Part shown: in pieces, positions 1-8,134 of the stretch
Layout of the letters: the number at the start of each line of letters is the position of its first letter
How positions within the stretch are numbered: position 1 is the first letter of the stretch
NCBI RefSeq assembly: GCF_007641235.1
Contig: NZ_CP038157.1
Location: 1,798,001 to 1,862,000, forward strand
Length of the DNA: 64,000 nucleotides
Reading direction: 5' to 3'
Source: Corynebacterium sanguinis
Lineage (GTDB): Bacteria > Actinomycetota > Actinomycetes > Mycobacteriales > Mycobacteriaceae
The notes under the pieces: model-generated
What the model was told of the DNA's origin: nothing
Database searches by the model: none
Seen by the model: the letters and a program-made list of their open reading frames with translations, nothing else
Translations under genes and position numbers: made by a program

Positions 1-1
1 G

Positions 2-508
2 GTGCTCATCCCCATGGACTTCCTCGTCCTCGCCGCCGTGCTCTCGGCGTTTTTCGCCGCTTTCGACATGGTCGACGGGACGATGGCGCGGCTCAGCGGC
101 GGCGGAACGGCGTTCGGCGCAACCCTCGACGCGAGCTGCGATCGCATTACCGACGGCGCACTGTTCGGCGCGATCGCCGTCTGGTTCGTCTACGTCGACG
201 GCGCTTCGCCGATCACGGTGGCGGTCACGCTCGCCGTCTTGGTGCTCTCGCAGGTCATCAGCTATATCAAGGCCCGCGGCGAGGCCGGGGGGCTGACCAT
301 CAACGGTGGGCTGATCGAGCGCCCCGAGCGCCTCATCGTTGCCTTCATCGGCCTGGCGCTGGAGGGAGTCGGCGTTGGCCACTCCCTGGCCGCGGCGATG
401 TGGTTGCTGCTCGCGGGCTCCCTGATCACGGTCGTGCAGCGCTTCTTGCTGGCCGCGCGCGACGAGCGTGCCCACGACCGCATCGCCCCTCCCACGGGGG
501 TGGCGTAG
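2..508 (+). CDS. pgsA: CDP-alcohol phosphotransferase, probable phosphatidylinositol phosphate synthase (5' part cut off)
   Basis: Membrane enzyme predicted to transfer a phosphoalcohol, probably inositol-1-phosphate, to CDP-diacylglycerol. The visible 168 residues hold the whole family signature D-x2-DG-x2-AR-x8-G-x3-D-x3-D: D22, D25, R30, G39, D43 and D47, followed by hydrophobic segments. Relatives are about 210-220 residues, so roughly 40-50 N-terminal residues probably lie left of the window; the GTG at base 2 is likely an internal codon. It is followed directly by a PIM acyltransferase and pimA, which argues for the PI branch and against phosphatidylglycerol synthesis. The substrate is inferred from this context. 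Confidence 0.88.
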   Translation: MLIPMDFLVLAAVLSAFFAAFDMVDGTMARLSGGGTAFGATLDASCDRITDGALFGAIAVWFVYVDGASPITVAVTLAVLVLSQVISYIKARGEAGGLTINGGLIERPERLIVAFIGLALEGVGVGHSLAAAMWLLLAGSLITVVQRFLLAARDERAHDRIAPPTGVA

Positions 509-1435
509 GTGGCCGCGCCCCAACCGCACTCGCTTGGCGACGCGCTGACCGCAGGCGCCTACATCGCCGGGTGGAAAGTCGTGGGCGCGCTTCCCGCCGC
601 TCTCGCGACACGCCTGTTCAACGCCGGCGCCGATGCCGCGAGCGACAACGGCCGCGGCATGGAGATGCTGCGGCGCAACTTGATCCGCGTCGTCGGGGTC
701 GAAAACGTCGACCAGCAGCTCGTGCGCGACTCCATGCGCAGCTACGCGCGGTACTGGAAAGAGGCATTCCGCCTGCCGGTGATGGCGGGGGATGCGCAGG
801 TGGTGGCGTCGATAAGCAACGCCGTGCGCGGGCGCGAGTATCTTGATGAGGCCCTCGAGGCGGGCAGGGGAGCGATCCTGGCGCTGCCGCACTCGGGCAA
901 CTGGGACATGGCCGGCATGTGGCTGGTGCACAATTACGGGCAGTTCACCACGGTTGCCGAACGGCTCAAGCCGGAGTCCCTGTTCGATGCTTTCGTGGAG
1001 TTTCGACGCGGGCTCGGCTTCGAGGTGCTGCCGCACACCGGCGGCGAGGCGCCTCCGTACCCGCGGCTGAGGGAGGTGCTCGGCGGAAACGGCATCGTGT
1101 GCCTGCTCGGCGAGCGCGACCTGACCTCGCGCGGGGTGGAAGTGGACTTTTTCGGGGAGACGACGACCTTTCCGGCCGGGCCCGCGAAGCTGGCGATCGA
1201 CACAGGCGCTGCGCTGCTGCCTGTCCACGCCTGGTTCGAGGGCACCGACAGCGCGCCCGCGTGGGGGCTAAAATCCGGCGCCCCGGTTGAGGTCACCACG
1301 GTCGAGGAGACCACCCAACGCCTGGCCGACTGCTTCGCGGCCAATATCGCGGCGCACCCCCAGGACTGGCACATGCTGCAGCCGATGTGGCCCGCCGACC
1401 GGCCGAAAAAGCCGCGCCGGCGGCGCGCGCGCTAG
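509..1435 (+). CDS. patA: phosphatidylinositol mannoside acyltransferase
   Basis: LpxL/HtrB-type acyltransferase (308 aa) predicted to acylate the mannose of PIM1/PIM2 on the inner face of the membrane. The catalytic HX4D motif is visible as PHSGNWD (H128, D133), and a later GERDLTSRGVEVDFFG block is typical of the family. The GTG start follows the pgsA stop with no gap, and pimA begins 9 bp after its stop, giving the usual actinobacterial pgsA-patA-pimA order. The name is given by family and context; acyl-chain specificity cannot be read from the sequence. Confidence 0.88.
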   Translation: MAAPQPHSLGDALTAGAYIAGWKVVGALPAALATRLFNAGADAASDNGRGMEMLRRNLIRVVGVENVDQQLVRDSMRSYARYWKEAFRLPVMAGDAQVVASISNAVRGREYLDEALEAGRGAILALPHSGNWDMAGMWLVHNYGQFTTVAERLKPESLFDAFVEFRRGLGFEVLPHTGGEAPPYPRLREVLGGNGIVCLLGERDLTSRGVEVDFFGETTTFPAGPAKLAIDTGAALLPVHAWFEGTDSAPAWGLKSGAPVEVTTVEETTQRLADCFAANIAAHPQDWHMLQPMWPADRPKKPRRRRAR

Positions 1436-1444
1436 GGGGCGGCG

Positions 1445-2551
1445 ATGAGGATCGGCATGGTGTGCCCCTATTCTTTCGACGAACCGGGCGGCGTTCAGGC
1501 CCACATCCTTGACCTCGCCGGCGTGCTGCGCGGCGACGGCCACGACGTGCGCGTGCTCGGGCCGGCAACACGCGCCGCGGACGTGCCCGACTACGTCACC
1601 CGCGGCGGCGGGTCGGTCCCCATCCGCTACAACGGATCGGTGGCGCGACTCGCGATCGGCCCGCAGGTGCGCCGCGTGGCGCGCAGGTTCATCGCCGAGG
1701 GCGACTTCGACGTGCTGCACATCCACGAACCGAACTCGCCGAGCTACTCCATGGCGGCGCTGCGCGTCGCCGAGGGCCCGATCGTTGCCACATACCACGC
1801 CTCGGCGACGTCGTCGTGGCCGCTGCGTGTGGCCTTGCCCGTGCTGCGCTCGCGGCTGGAGAAGATCCGCGGTGGCATCGCCGTTAGCGAGATGGCCCGG
1901 CGCTGGCAGGTGGAGCAGATCGGCACGGACCCCGTGCTCATCCCCAACGGGGTGGACACCTCGCTGTTTCGCCGGGCGCGGGAGCAGGCAACGGGCGCGC
2001 CAGACGACGTTCCCGAGATCGTGTTTCTGGGCAGGCTGGACGAGCCGCGCAAGGGCCTCGACATATTCCAGCGCGCGATCGCTGAGCTGGACAGGCCCGC
2101 GCGGGTGACCGTGGTGGGCGGGGGCGCGCCGCGCCAGGCGGCCGGTGTCGACTTCCTCGGCCGCGTCAGCGACGCCGAGAAGGCGCGGATTTTGGGCCGC
2201 GCGGACATCTACGTCGCACCGAACACGGGCGGAGAATCCTTCGGCATCGTGTTGGTCGAGGCAATGGCCGCCGGGTGCGCGGTCGTCGCCAGCGACATCG
2301 AGGCGTTCGCGGCAGTGTGCGCCGCAGACACCGGGCGACCCGCCGGGGCGTTGTTTCCCGTCGGCGACTCCGCAGCGCTGGCGCGCACGCTGCGCTCGCT
2401 TATCGACGCCCCCTTCACCCGCGACGCGCTCATCGACGCCGGCACTTTGCGCGCCGCAGACTACGACTGGGGCAGCGTCGCCGCGCGCATCATGGCGGTC
2501 TACGACACGGTTGCGTCGACGCCCGGCGAGAAGGTGCGGGTGAGCCGGTGA
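1445..2551 (+). CDS. pimA: phosphatidyl-myo-inositol alpha-mannosyltransferase
   Basis: GT4-family retaining glycosyltransferase (368 aa) that adds the first mannose from GDP-mannose to phosphatidylinositol. The N-terminal Rossmann domain carries the glycine loop FDEPGGVQAH near residues 11-20 and a YHAS segment with H118, the position known to matter in mycobacterial PimA. The C-terminal domain has the EX7E motif, E264 to E272, in GGESFGIVLVE. Length and start match the family. It shares GTGA with the next gene, so the two are translationally coupled. Confidence 0.93.
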   Translation: MRIGMVCPYSFDEPGGVQAHILDLAGVLRGDGHDVRVLGPATRAADVPDYVTRGGGSVPIRYNGSVARLAIGPQVRRVARRFIAEGDFDVLHIHEPNSPSYSMAALRVAEGPIVATYHASATSSWPLRVALPVLRSRLEKIRGGIAVSEMARRWQVEQIGTDPVLIPNGVDTSLFRRAREQATGAPDDVPEIVFLGRLDEPRKGLDIFQRAIAELDRPARVTVVGGGAPRQAAGVDFLGRVSDAEKARILGRADIYVAPNTGGESFGIVLVEAMAAGCAVVASDIEAFAAVCAADTGRPAGALFPVGDSAALARTLRSLIDAPFTRDALIDAGTLRAADYDWGSVAARIMAVYDTVASTPGEKVRVSR

Positions 2552-3021
2552 CATCCGTGATGTTGGCCGTGATGGCGGCGGTTGTCGTTGTGGTCCTTTT
2601 CTGGGCCTACCTCACGGCGCAACGACTCGACCGGTTGCACATCCGCGTCGACCGCAGCCGCGACGCGCTGCAGGCCGCGCTGGATAGGCGCTGCGCGGTG
2701 ATCGCGGCGACGATTCCCGAGGTCGCCGAGCGAGCCCGCGCCGCAGAAAGGGTGCGCCTGACGCCGCGGGACGTGGCCACGCGCTGCGAGGTGGAGGATG
2801 CGCTGCGTGGCGACGTCGACAAGCAGGGCCCGGCGCACGCCAACGGGCGCGACCTCGCCGAGGCAGACACCCGCGTCGCGCTCGCTCTGCGGTTTTACAA
2901 CGAGGCGGTCAGCGATACGCGCGCGGTTAGGTTGCGGGTTCCTGTGCGCGTTTTGCGTCTCGGCGGCAGCGCCACGCTGCCGGAGTATGCGCACCTCAGT
3001 GCCACGCGCGCGGTAGCATAA
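2548..3021 (+). CDS. small membrane-anchored protein of unknown function
   Basis: 157 residues starting at the GTG that overlaps the pimA stop by 4 bp. Residues 4-20 form one hydrophobic segment; the rest is a charged, arginine- and alanine-rich helical region with the long-helix look of LemA-type proteins, including ALALRFYNEAV near the end. A homologue in this place after pimA is common in corynebacteria, but I know of no function. Coupling to pimA suggests co-expression with the PIM genes and nothing more. Confidence 0.72.
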   Translation: MTSVMLAVMAAVVVVVLFWAYLTAQRLDRLHIRVDRSRDALQAALDRRCAVIAATIPEVAERARAAERVRLTPRDVATRCEVEDALRGDVDKQGPAHANGRDLAEADTRVALALRFYNEAVSDTRAVRLRVPVRVLRLGGSATLPEYAHLSATRAVA

Positions 3022-3051
3022 CAGTAACGTAGCGTTGGTTTCGTAGTGATG

Positions 3052-3057
3052 TAATCT
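3052..3057 (+). promoter_or_regulatory. candidate -10 box (TAATCT) of tesB
   Basis: TAATCT ends 8 bases before the tesB ATG, and no Shine-Dalgarno sequence lies between. This fits a leaderless transcript. No good -35 hexamer is visible. Confidence 0.4.
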
Positions 3058-3065
3058 GTCTGACT

Positions 3066-3938
3066 ATGAACGAACCTAGTTACGAGGGCATTCAGGCGAT
3101 ATTGGACCTCGAACGAATCGATAAAGACATCTTCCGGGGCCGCGCGATGGACTCGAAAGTGTTCGTTCGTACATTCGGCGGGCACGTCGCCGGCCAGGCG
3201 CTGGTGGCCGCCACGCACACCGTCGGCGAAGACAAGCGCGTCCACTCCCTGCACGGGTACTTCCTGCGCGCCGGCAAAGCCGACGCCGAAACCGTCTACT
3301 TGGTCTCCCGGGTGCGCGAGGGCCGCAGCTTCGCCACCCGCAAGATCGAGGCGATGCAAAACGGCGAAGTCATCTTCTCCATGCAGGCCAGCTTCCACCG
3401 CATCGGCGACGAGGGTCCCGAGCACCGCGACGCCATGCGCGAGGTGCCCCGGCCGGATGAGCTCGACTCCAACACCGAAGAGTTGCCGGAAAGCCTCCGG
3501 GGGCTGATTACCGAGTGGTCCGACTGGGACTTCCGAGTCGTGCCTTCCAACAGTTACGCGCACGACGGACGCGCCTCAAGCCAGCAAGTCATCTGGTTCC
3601 GCTCCAAGAGACCCCTGCCTGACGACGACACCTTCCACATCTGCACCCTGGCTTACATGTCAGACATGACGCTGCTGTTTTCCTCGATGGTGCCGCACAC
3701 CGGGCACAAGGTCCAGATGGCCTCCCTCGACCACGCCATGTGGTTCCTCCGCCCCTTCCGCGCCGACGAGTGGCTGCTCTACGATCAAAACTCCCCGTCC
3801 GCCCACGCGGGTCGCGCCCTGACCCAGGGCCAAATCTTCGACCTCGACGGAAACCTCGTCGCCGTGACCATGCAGGAAGGCCTGACCCGAACGCTGCGCA
3901 ACGGCGGACAGTCCCTGCCTGGCGAGGACGATTCCTAA
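3066..3938 (+). CDS. tesB: acyl-CoA thioesterase II
   Basis: Double-hotdog thioesterase (290 aa) that hydrolyses acyl-CoA to free fatty acid and CoA. The N-terminal hotdog runs to about residue 115 ([20 protein letters not shown]) and the C-terminal hotdog from about 165. Probable catalytic residues matching E. coli TesB Asp/Thr/Gln are D200 ([10 protein letters not shown]), S243 ([11 protein letters not shown]) and Q270 (VTMQEGL). Length is typical. It stands alone between the PIM genes and yebC. The start is supported by a -10 box 8 bases upstream. Confidence 0.9.
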   Translation: MNEPSYEGIQAILDLERIDKDIFRGRAMDSKVFVRTFGGHVAGQALVAATHTVGEDKRVHSLHGYFLRAGKADAETVYLVSRVREGRSFATRKIEAMQNGEVIFSMQASFHRIGDEGPEHRDAMREVPRPDELDSNTEELPESLRGLITEWSDWDFRVVPSNSYAHDGRASSQQVIWFRSKRPLPDDDTFHICTLAYMSDMTLLFSSMVPHTGHKVQMASLDHAMWFLRPFRADEWLLYDQNSPSAHAGRALTQGQIFDLDGNLVAVTMQEGLTRTLRNGGQSLPGEDDS

Positions 3939-3972
3939 AAACCCGGGCACGGGTGCGAACAAGCGCCGTGCG

Positions 3973-3978
3973 TATACT
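3973..3978 (+). promoter_or_regulatory. candidate -10 box (TATACT) of yebC
   Basis: TATACT in the tesB-yebC gap, 69 bases before the yebC start, would leave an untranslated leader of about 60 bases. The -35 region is not recognisable. Confidence 0.4.
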
Positions 3979-4047
3979 GAAGCGAGTTCTTTAGGCCCCG
4001 GCTGCTTTATCCACGGGGCGAGGCAAACGCGGAAAGGGGAGCTGGTC

Positions 4048-4800
4048 ATGGCAGGCCACTCAAAGTGGGCGACCACCAAGCATAAGAAAGCCGCCAACGA
4101 CGCCAAGCGTTCGAAGCAGTGGGCGAAGATGATCAAAGACATCGAAGTGGCGGCCCGCACCGGCGGCGGAGACCCGTCGGCGAATCCGACCTTGGACGAC
4201 ATGATCCGAAAGGCGACCAAGGCCTCGGTGCCCAAGGACAACATCGAGCGCGCTCGCAAGCGCGGCTCCGGCGAGGAAGCCGGCGGCTCCAACTGGGAGG
4301 CCGTGATGTACGAGGGCTACGGCCCGAACGGCGTCGCCGTGATGATCGAGTGCCTCACCGACAACCGCAACCGCGCCGCCACCGAGGTGCGTACCGCGAT
4401 GACCAAAAACGGCGGCAACCTCGGAGAAACCGGTTCGGTGGGCTACATGTTCACTCGCACCGGCGTGGTCACCGTGCCGCGCGGCGAGCACACCGAGGAC
4501 GACCTGCTCATGGCAGTGCTCGACGCCGGTGCCGAGGAGGTCCGCGACCTAGACGACGTCTTCGAGGTCATCTGTGCACCGACCGACCTGCGCGCCGTGC
4601 GCTCCGCGCTGGAATCCGAGGGCATCGAGGTCGACGACGCGGAGCAGGACTTCCGCGCCTCCGTCGAGGTGGAGCTGGATCTCGATTCGGCGAAGAAGAT
4701 GCTCCGGCTCATCGACGCCCTCGAGGACTCCGACGACGTGCAGAACGTCTACACCAACATGAGCCTCAGCGACGAGGTCGCTGCGCAGTTGGAGGACTAG
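4048..4800 (+). CDS. yebC: YebC/PmpR-family protein
   Basis: 250-residue YebC/TACO1-family protein. The N-terminal block [18 protein letters not shown] and the segment [20 protein letters not shown] are diagnostic. Older literature treats the family as DNA-binding regulators; more recent work on some members supports a role in translation, so the molecular role here is open. A GGAAAGGGGAG purine tract lies just upstream of the ATG. In many bacteria yebC precedes ruvCAB, as here, but a 505 bp gap filled with repeats separates them. Confidence 0.93.
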   Translation: MAGHSKWATTKHKKAANDAKRSKQWAKMIKDIEVAARTGGGDPSANPTLDDMIRKATKASVPKDNIERARKRGSGEEAGGSNWEAVMYEGYGPNGVAVMIECLTDNRNRAATEVRTAMTKNGGNLGETGSVGYMFTRTGVVTVPRGEHTEDDLLMAVLDAGAEEVRDLDDVFEVICAPTDLRAVRSALESEGIEVDDAEQDFRASVEVELDLDSAKKMLRLIDALEDSDDVQNVYTNMSLSDEVAAQLED

Positions 4801-4809
4801 AGCGGCCCT

Positions 4810-4823
4810 GCACGTCACCGTGC
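4810..4823 (+). terminator. weak hairpin after yebC
   Basis: GCACG-TCAC-CGTGC forms a 5 bp stem 9 bases after the yebC stop, with no T-run. It could take part in termination, but the support is thin. Confidence 0.25.
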
Positions 4824-4830
4824 GGAGGTG

Positions 4831-5170
4831 ACTTGGGGTTTTGGTTTGGTGTGCTGGCTGACCGTGACACTTCGCTGGCTGAGATGTCACGGTCAGGCTG
4901 ATCTGGGTGGTGGTCACCTGGGGTTATCGTTCCCGCCACTGGTTGAGGGTGACATTTCACTGGCTGAGATGTCACGGTCAAGTTGATCTGGGTGTTGGCC
5001 ACCTGGGGTTTTGGTGCGGTGTGCTGGTTGACTGTGACATTTCACCGCCCGAGATGTCACGGACAAGCAAGAAGGTCCAGTAGTGACCTGGGGTTTTCGT
5101 TCCCGCCGCCGGTTGACTGTGACATTTCACCGCCCCAGATGTCACGGTCAAGCCAAACCCGCTGGTGCTG
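4831..5170. repeat. tandem array of four 85 bp units, each with a long palindrome
   Basis: The word AC(C/T)TGGGGTT starts at 4831, 4916, 5001 and 5086, an exact 85 bp period. Each unit carries an inverted repeat of the form TGACnGTGACA-N15-TGTCACGGTCA at 4859-4895, 4944-4980, 5029-5065 and 5114-5150. The 11 bp arms are perfect in copy 1 and have 1-2 changes in copies 2-4. The segments before the palindromes alternate: units 1 and 3 have a GGTGTGCTGG form and units 2 and 4 a CGTTCCCGCC form. The palindrome loops instead pair units 1-2 (CTGGCT) and 3-4 (CCGCCC). This fills most of the 505 bp gap between yebC and ruvC. Reading frames through it are repetitive and not credible genes. Function unknown. 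Confidence 0.9.
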
Positions 5171-5293
5171 ACCACGGGTCAACAAAACGCATGACTTGCG
5201 GCCACGCGGTCTTACCGCAACGTCCACACCGCCAAACGCGAATAGCTACCCGGTGAAAGGCTGCCTGAATCCCCGCGACCCTGACACGTGTGG

Positions 5294-5299
5294 TAGAAC
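5294..5299 (+). promoter_or_regulatory. candidate -10 box (TAGAAC) of ruvC
   Basis: TGGTAGAAC ends 6 bases before the ruvC GTG and no ribosome binding site is present, so the transcript may be leaderless. An 8 bp palindrome ACACGTGT (5284-5291) lies just upstream. Confidence 0.4.
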
Positions 5300-5305
5300 A
5301 AGTGT

Positions 5306-5839
5306 GTGACTAATGGTGTAAACCTCGAGGGTCTGCGTGTGATGGGCATTGACCCGGGCCTGACCCGCTGTGGGCTATCGGTTGTCCAGGCCGGCCGCGG
5401 TCGCCAGGTGATCCCCATCGCGGTCGGTGTCGTGCGCACGCCCGCGGCCTCCGAGTTGCCGCAGCGGCTTGTACGCCTGTCCGCTGCGGTGCGCGAGTGG
5501 TTGGATGACTACCAGCCCGATGTTATCGCCATGGAGCGCATTTTCGAGCGCGGCAACGTTTCTACCGTCATGCACACCGCCCACGCTGTCGGCGTACTCA
5601 TCCTCGCCGCCGCCGAGCGCGGCCTGCCGGTGCACATGTACACGCCGTCCGAGGTGAAAAAGGCGATTTCGGGCAACGGTAGGGCGGACAAGAAACAGAT
5701 GACCACCATGATCACCCGCATCCTGGGTTTGGCTGAGCCCCCGAAGCCCGCCGATGCCGCCGACGCCTTGGCGATCGCCGTGTGCCACTGCTGGCGCGCC
5801 CCGCTGATCGCCCGCGGCCTCGCCGCCACCAGCCCATAA
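5306..5839 (+). CDS. ruvC: Holliday junction endonuclease RuvC
   Basis: 177-residue RNase H-fold resolvase that cuts the Holliday junctions moved by RuvAB. The four acidic catalytic residues are visible: D16 (GIDPGL), E77 ([10 protein letters not shown]), D150 and D153 ([11 protein letters not shown]). The GTG start is chosen because it gives the family N-terminus with a -10 box 6 bases upstream. First gene of ruvCAB; ruvA starts 36 bp downstream. No LexA-like box is evident upstream. Confidence 0.95.
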   Translation: MTNGVNLEGLRVMGIDPGLTRCGLSVVQAGRGRQVIPIAVGVVRTPAASELPQRLVRLSAAVREWLDDYQPDVIAMERIFERGNVSTVMHTAHAVGVLILAAAERGLPVHMYTPSEVKKAISGNGRADKKQMTTMITRILGLAEPPKPADAADALAIAVCHCWRAPLIARGLAATSP

Positions 5840-5875
5840 ACCCCGACACATTTCACACGACAGGACGGTTTCGCC

Positions 5876-6496
5876 ATGATCGATTCGCTACACGGAGAGG
5901 TGCTCTCCATTGGCTTGGACCACGCGGTCATCGAGTGCGCCGGCGTCGGCTACCGCTTCCTTGCCGGGCCGCCGACGCTGGCGCGACTGACCCGCGGCGA
6001 GACCACCCGGGTTCTGACCTCCATGGTGGTCAAGGACGACGGGGTGACGCTTTACGGCTTCGCCGACGACGGTGCGCGCACGATGTTCCACCGGCTGCAA
6101 ACTGTCAGCGGTCTCGGCCCGAAGCTGGCGCTGGCCTGCCTGTCGGTGTTCGAACCTGCAGAGCTTGCCGGGCTGATTAGCGCCGGTGACGCCGCGGCGA
6201 TCAAGCGGATCCAAACGATCCCGGGCGTAGGTAAGAAGATGGCCGAGCGCATGGCGCTCGAGCTCAAGGACAAGATTGACGGTCTCTACGCCACCTCCGA
6301 GCCGGGAGCGGCACCGAGCGCGCCCGTGACGGCGGGGACCTCGCTCGCCGCCGAGCAGGTTGTCGAGGCGCTGATCGGTCTCGGGTTTGCGGACAAGGTC
6401 GCGCGCGGGGTCGTCGACACGCTCATCCAGGAACGCCCGGGGGACTCCTCCTCCGAACTGCTTCGCGCGGCGCTGACGCAACTGGGATCGAAGTAG
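5876..6496 (+). CDS. ruvA: Holliday junction branch migration protein RuvA
   Basis: 206 aa junction-binding subunit. The N-terminal OB domain (MIDSLHGEVLSIGLDHAVIE), tandem helix-hairpin-helix DNA-binding motifs (SGLGPKLALACLSV, IPGVGKKMAERMALELK) and a C-terminal RuvB-contact domain (EALIGLGF) appear in normal order. RuvA tetramers hold the junction while RuvB hexamers pump DNA. It lies between ruvC and ruvB on the same strand. Confidence 0.96.
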   Translation: MIDSLHGEVLSIGLDHAVIECAGVGYRFLAGPPTLARLTRGETTRVLTSMVVKDDGVTLYGFADDGARTMFHRLQTVSGLGPKLALACLSVFEPAELAGLISAGDAAAIKRIQTIPGVGKKMAERMALELKDKIDGLYATSEPGAAPSAPVTAGTSLAAEQVVEALIGLGFADKVARGVVDTLIQERPGDSSSELLRAALTQLGSK

Positions 6497-6504
6497 CGGG
6501 GAAG

Positions 6505-6510
6505 TAGGCT
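6505..6510 (+). promoter_or_regulatory. candidate -10 box (TAGGCT) of ruvB
   Basis: TAGGCT ends 7 bases before the ruvB ATG, in the 21 bp gap after ruvA. This suggests an internal leaderless promoter in addition to read-through from ruvCA. Confidence 0.35.
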
Positions 6511-6517
6511 ACGAATC

Positions 6518-7594
6518 ATGTCAGACGTGGAGAAGACCGAGTTCGCCCTGCCGGATGCGGTGGGCCGGCCGCCGAGCTCCGTCGTCAACGCCACTGAGCT
6601 TGCCGACGACCGCGACGTGGAAAAGTCGCTGCGCCCGAAATCCCTGGGCGAGTTCATCGGCCAGCCCAAGGTGCGCGAGCAGCTTAACCTCGTGCTCACC
6701 GGGGCGCGACGGCGCTCGCTGACGCCGGATCACATCCTGCTTTCCGGCCCGCCCGGGCTGGGTAAGACGACGATGGCGATGATCATCGCGCAGGAGCTGG
6801 GGACGTCGCTACGCATGACTTCGGGCCCGGCGCTGGAGCGCGCGGGTGACCTCGCCGCGATGCTGTCGAACCTCATGGAGGGCGACGTGCTCTTCATCGA
6901 CGAGATCCACCGCATCGCGCGGCCGGCGGAAGAGATGCTCTACATGGCGATGGAGGATTTCCGCATCGACGTCATTGTGGGCAAGGGCCCGGGCGCGACG
7001 TCGATTCCGCTGGAGATCCCACCGTTTACCCTGGTTGGCGCCACCACCCGCGCCGGCATGCTGACCGGGCCTTTGCGCGACCGCTTCGGTTTTACAGCCC
7101 AGATGGAGTTCTACGACGTTGACGATCTCACCAGCGTGATCACCCGCGCCGCGACGATCCTCGACGTGGACATCACCGCCGACGCAGCCGTCGAGATCGC
7201 CTCGCGCTCGCGCGGCACCCCGCGTATCGCCAACCGCCTGCTGCGCCGCGTGCGCGACTGGGCGGACGTGCACGGCGACGGGCGTGTCGACGTCGCCGCG
7301 GCCCGCGCCGCGCTGGAGGTGTTCGACGTCGACGAGCTCGGCCTGGACAGGCTCGACCGCGCGGTGCTCAACTCCCTCATTCGCGGACACGGCGGCGGAC
7401 CGGTTGGCGTGAGCACGCTGGCGATTGCCGTGGGGGAGGAGCCCGGCACGGTGGAGGAAGTCTGTGAGCCCTACCTGGTGCGCGCCGGCTTGATGTCGCG
7501 CACCGGCCGCGGCCGCGTCGCCACCGCCGCGGCCTGGCACCACGTGGGACTGACCCCGCCGCCGGAGGCGCCGGGGCAGCTCAACTTGCTCTAG
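6518..7594 (+). CDS. ruvB: Holliday junction DNA helicase RuvB
   Basis: 358 aa AAA+ motor of the RuvABC complex. Walker A is GPPGLGKT (residues 77-84), Walker B FIDEIHR, sensor 1 GATTRAG, and a C-terminal winged-helix domain ends near [12 protein letters not shown]. An N-terminal extension of about 30 residues before the [11 protein letters not shown] core is common in actinobacteria. It completes ruvCAB, which is followed by the yajC-secDF group as in other corynebacteria. Confidence 0.97.
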   Translation: MSDVEKTEFALPDAVGRPPSSVVNATELADDRDVEKSLRPKSLGEFIGQPKVREQLNLVLTGARRRSLTPDHILLSGPPGLGKTTMAMIIAQELGTSLRMTSGPALERAGDLAAMLSNLMEGDVLFIDEIHRIARPAEEMLYMAMEDFRIDVIVGKGPGATSIPLEIPPFTLVGATTRAGMLTGPLRDRFGFTAQMEFYDVDDLTSVITRAATILDVDITADAAVEIASRSRGTPRIANRLLRRVRDWADVHGDGRVDVAAARAALEVFDVDELGLDRLDRAVLNSLIRGHGGGPVGVSTLAIAVGEEPGTVEEVCEPYLVRAGLMSRTGRGRVATAAAWHHVGLTPPPEAPGQLNLL

Positions 7595-7625
7595 AGCCCG
7601 CCACAGCCCCCGGATGGGGTTATGA

Positions 7626-7631
7626 CACAAT
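7626..7631 (+). promoter_or_regulatory. candidate -10 box (CACAAT) of yajC
   Basis: CACAAT ends 7 bases before the second of two in-frame ATGs (7639). The spacing matches other leaderless starts in this window and nearly the same string precedes aroC, so it favours the second ATG. Confidence 0.35.
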
Positions 7632-7638
7632 GGGGCCC

Positions 7639-7944
7639 ATGGAACTTATCTTTCTTCTGCTGGTCCTCGCGTTGTTCATGCTGCCGACGTTTCTGATGAT
7701 GCGCGGCCAGCGTAAGCGTCAGGCGCAGGTCGAGCAACTCCAGGCGTCGATCGTCCCCGGCGACCGGGTGGTCAACGTCTCCGGTTTCCACGGCACGGTT
7801 GTCTCCACCGGTGAGGACACCCTCGAGGTCGAGCTCGCTCCCGGCACTGTGGTCACGATGGAGCGCGCGGGCGTGATGCGACGCGTCGAGCCCGCCGCCC
7901 CGCTTGCCGACGACCACCCCCAACAGCTGACCGACGAGCAGTAG
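7639..7944 (+). CDS. yajC: Sec translocon accessory protein YajC
   Basis: 101 aa from the chosen ATG; an ATG nine bases earlier (7630) is possible. One N-terminal membrane helix (ELIFLLLVLALFMLPTFL) is followed by RGQRKRQAQ and a small soluble domain VPGDRVVNVSGFHGTVVS, typical of YajC. It associates with SecD-SecF and SecYEG at the inner membrane. It lies upstream of secD, separated by 190 bp that include a strong terminator, so secDF probably has its own promoter. Confidence 0.9.
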   Translation: MELIFLLLVLALFMLPTFLMMRGQRKRQAQVEQLQASIVPGDRVVNVSGFHGTVVSTGEDTLEVELAPGTVVTMERAGVMRRVEPAAPLADDHPQQLTDEQ

Positions 7945-7985
7945 ACAGGCGTAAGCCACGTGCCGCAACACTCCGAGCCCAAAGA

Positions 7986-8018
7986 CCCGCTCCCGCGACA
8001 TGCGGGGGCGGGCCTTTT
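7986..8018 (+). terminator. rho-independent terminator after yajC
   Basis: Stem CCCGCTCCCGC (7986-7996), loop GACAT, and complementary arm GCGGGGGCGGG (8002-8012) with one G-T pair, followed by CCTTTT. It lies 41 bases after the yajC stop and separates yajC from secD. Confidence 0.85.
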
Positions 8019-8134
8019 GTACGGGGAACGATAACGTAGCATGATGCGGTGGGCGCTTTCCGGCCACGCGCTTTCGCCTCCGGTGCTGGTGCGGAAAGCC
8101 AACGACATTATCCGAAGCAGAGGAGATACGACAC

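Noticed and set aside
1268..2554. 428-codon open frame opposite pimA
   Set aside because: Antisense shadow; pimA has full catalytic motifs and gene-order support.
4766..5175. Open frames across the 85 bp repeat array
   Set aside because: They encode repeated peptide blocks that follow the DNA period, lack start signals and run on both strands. They are by-products of the repeats.
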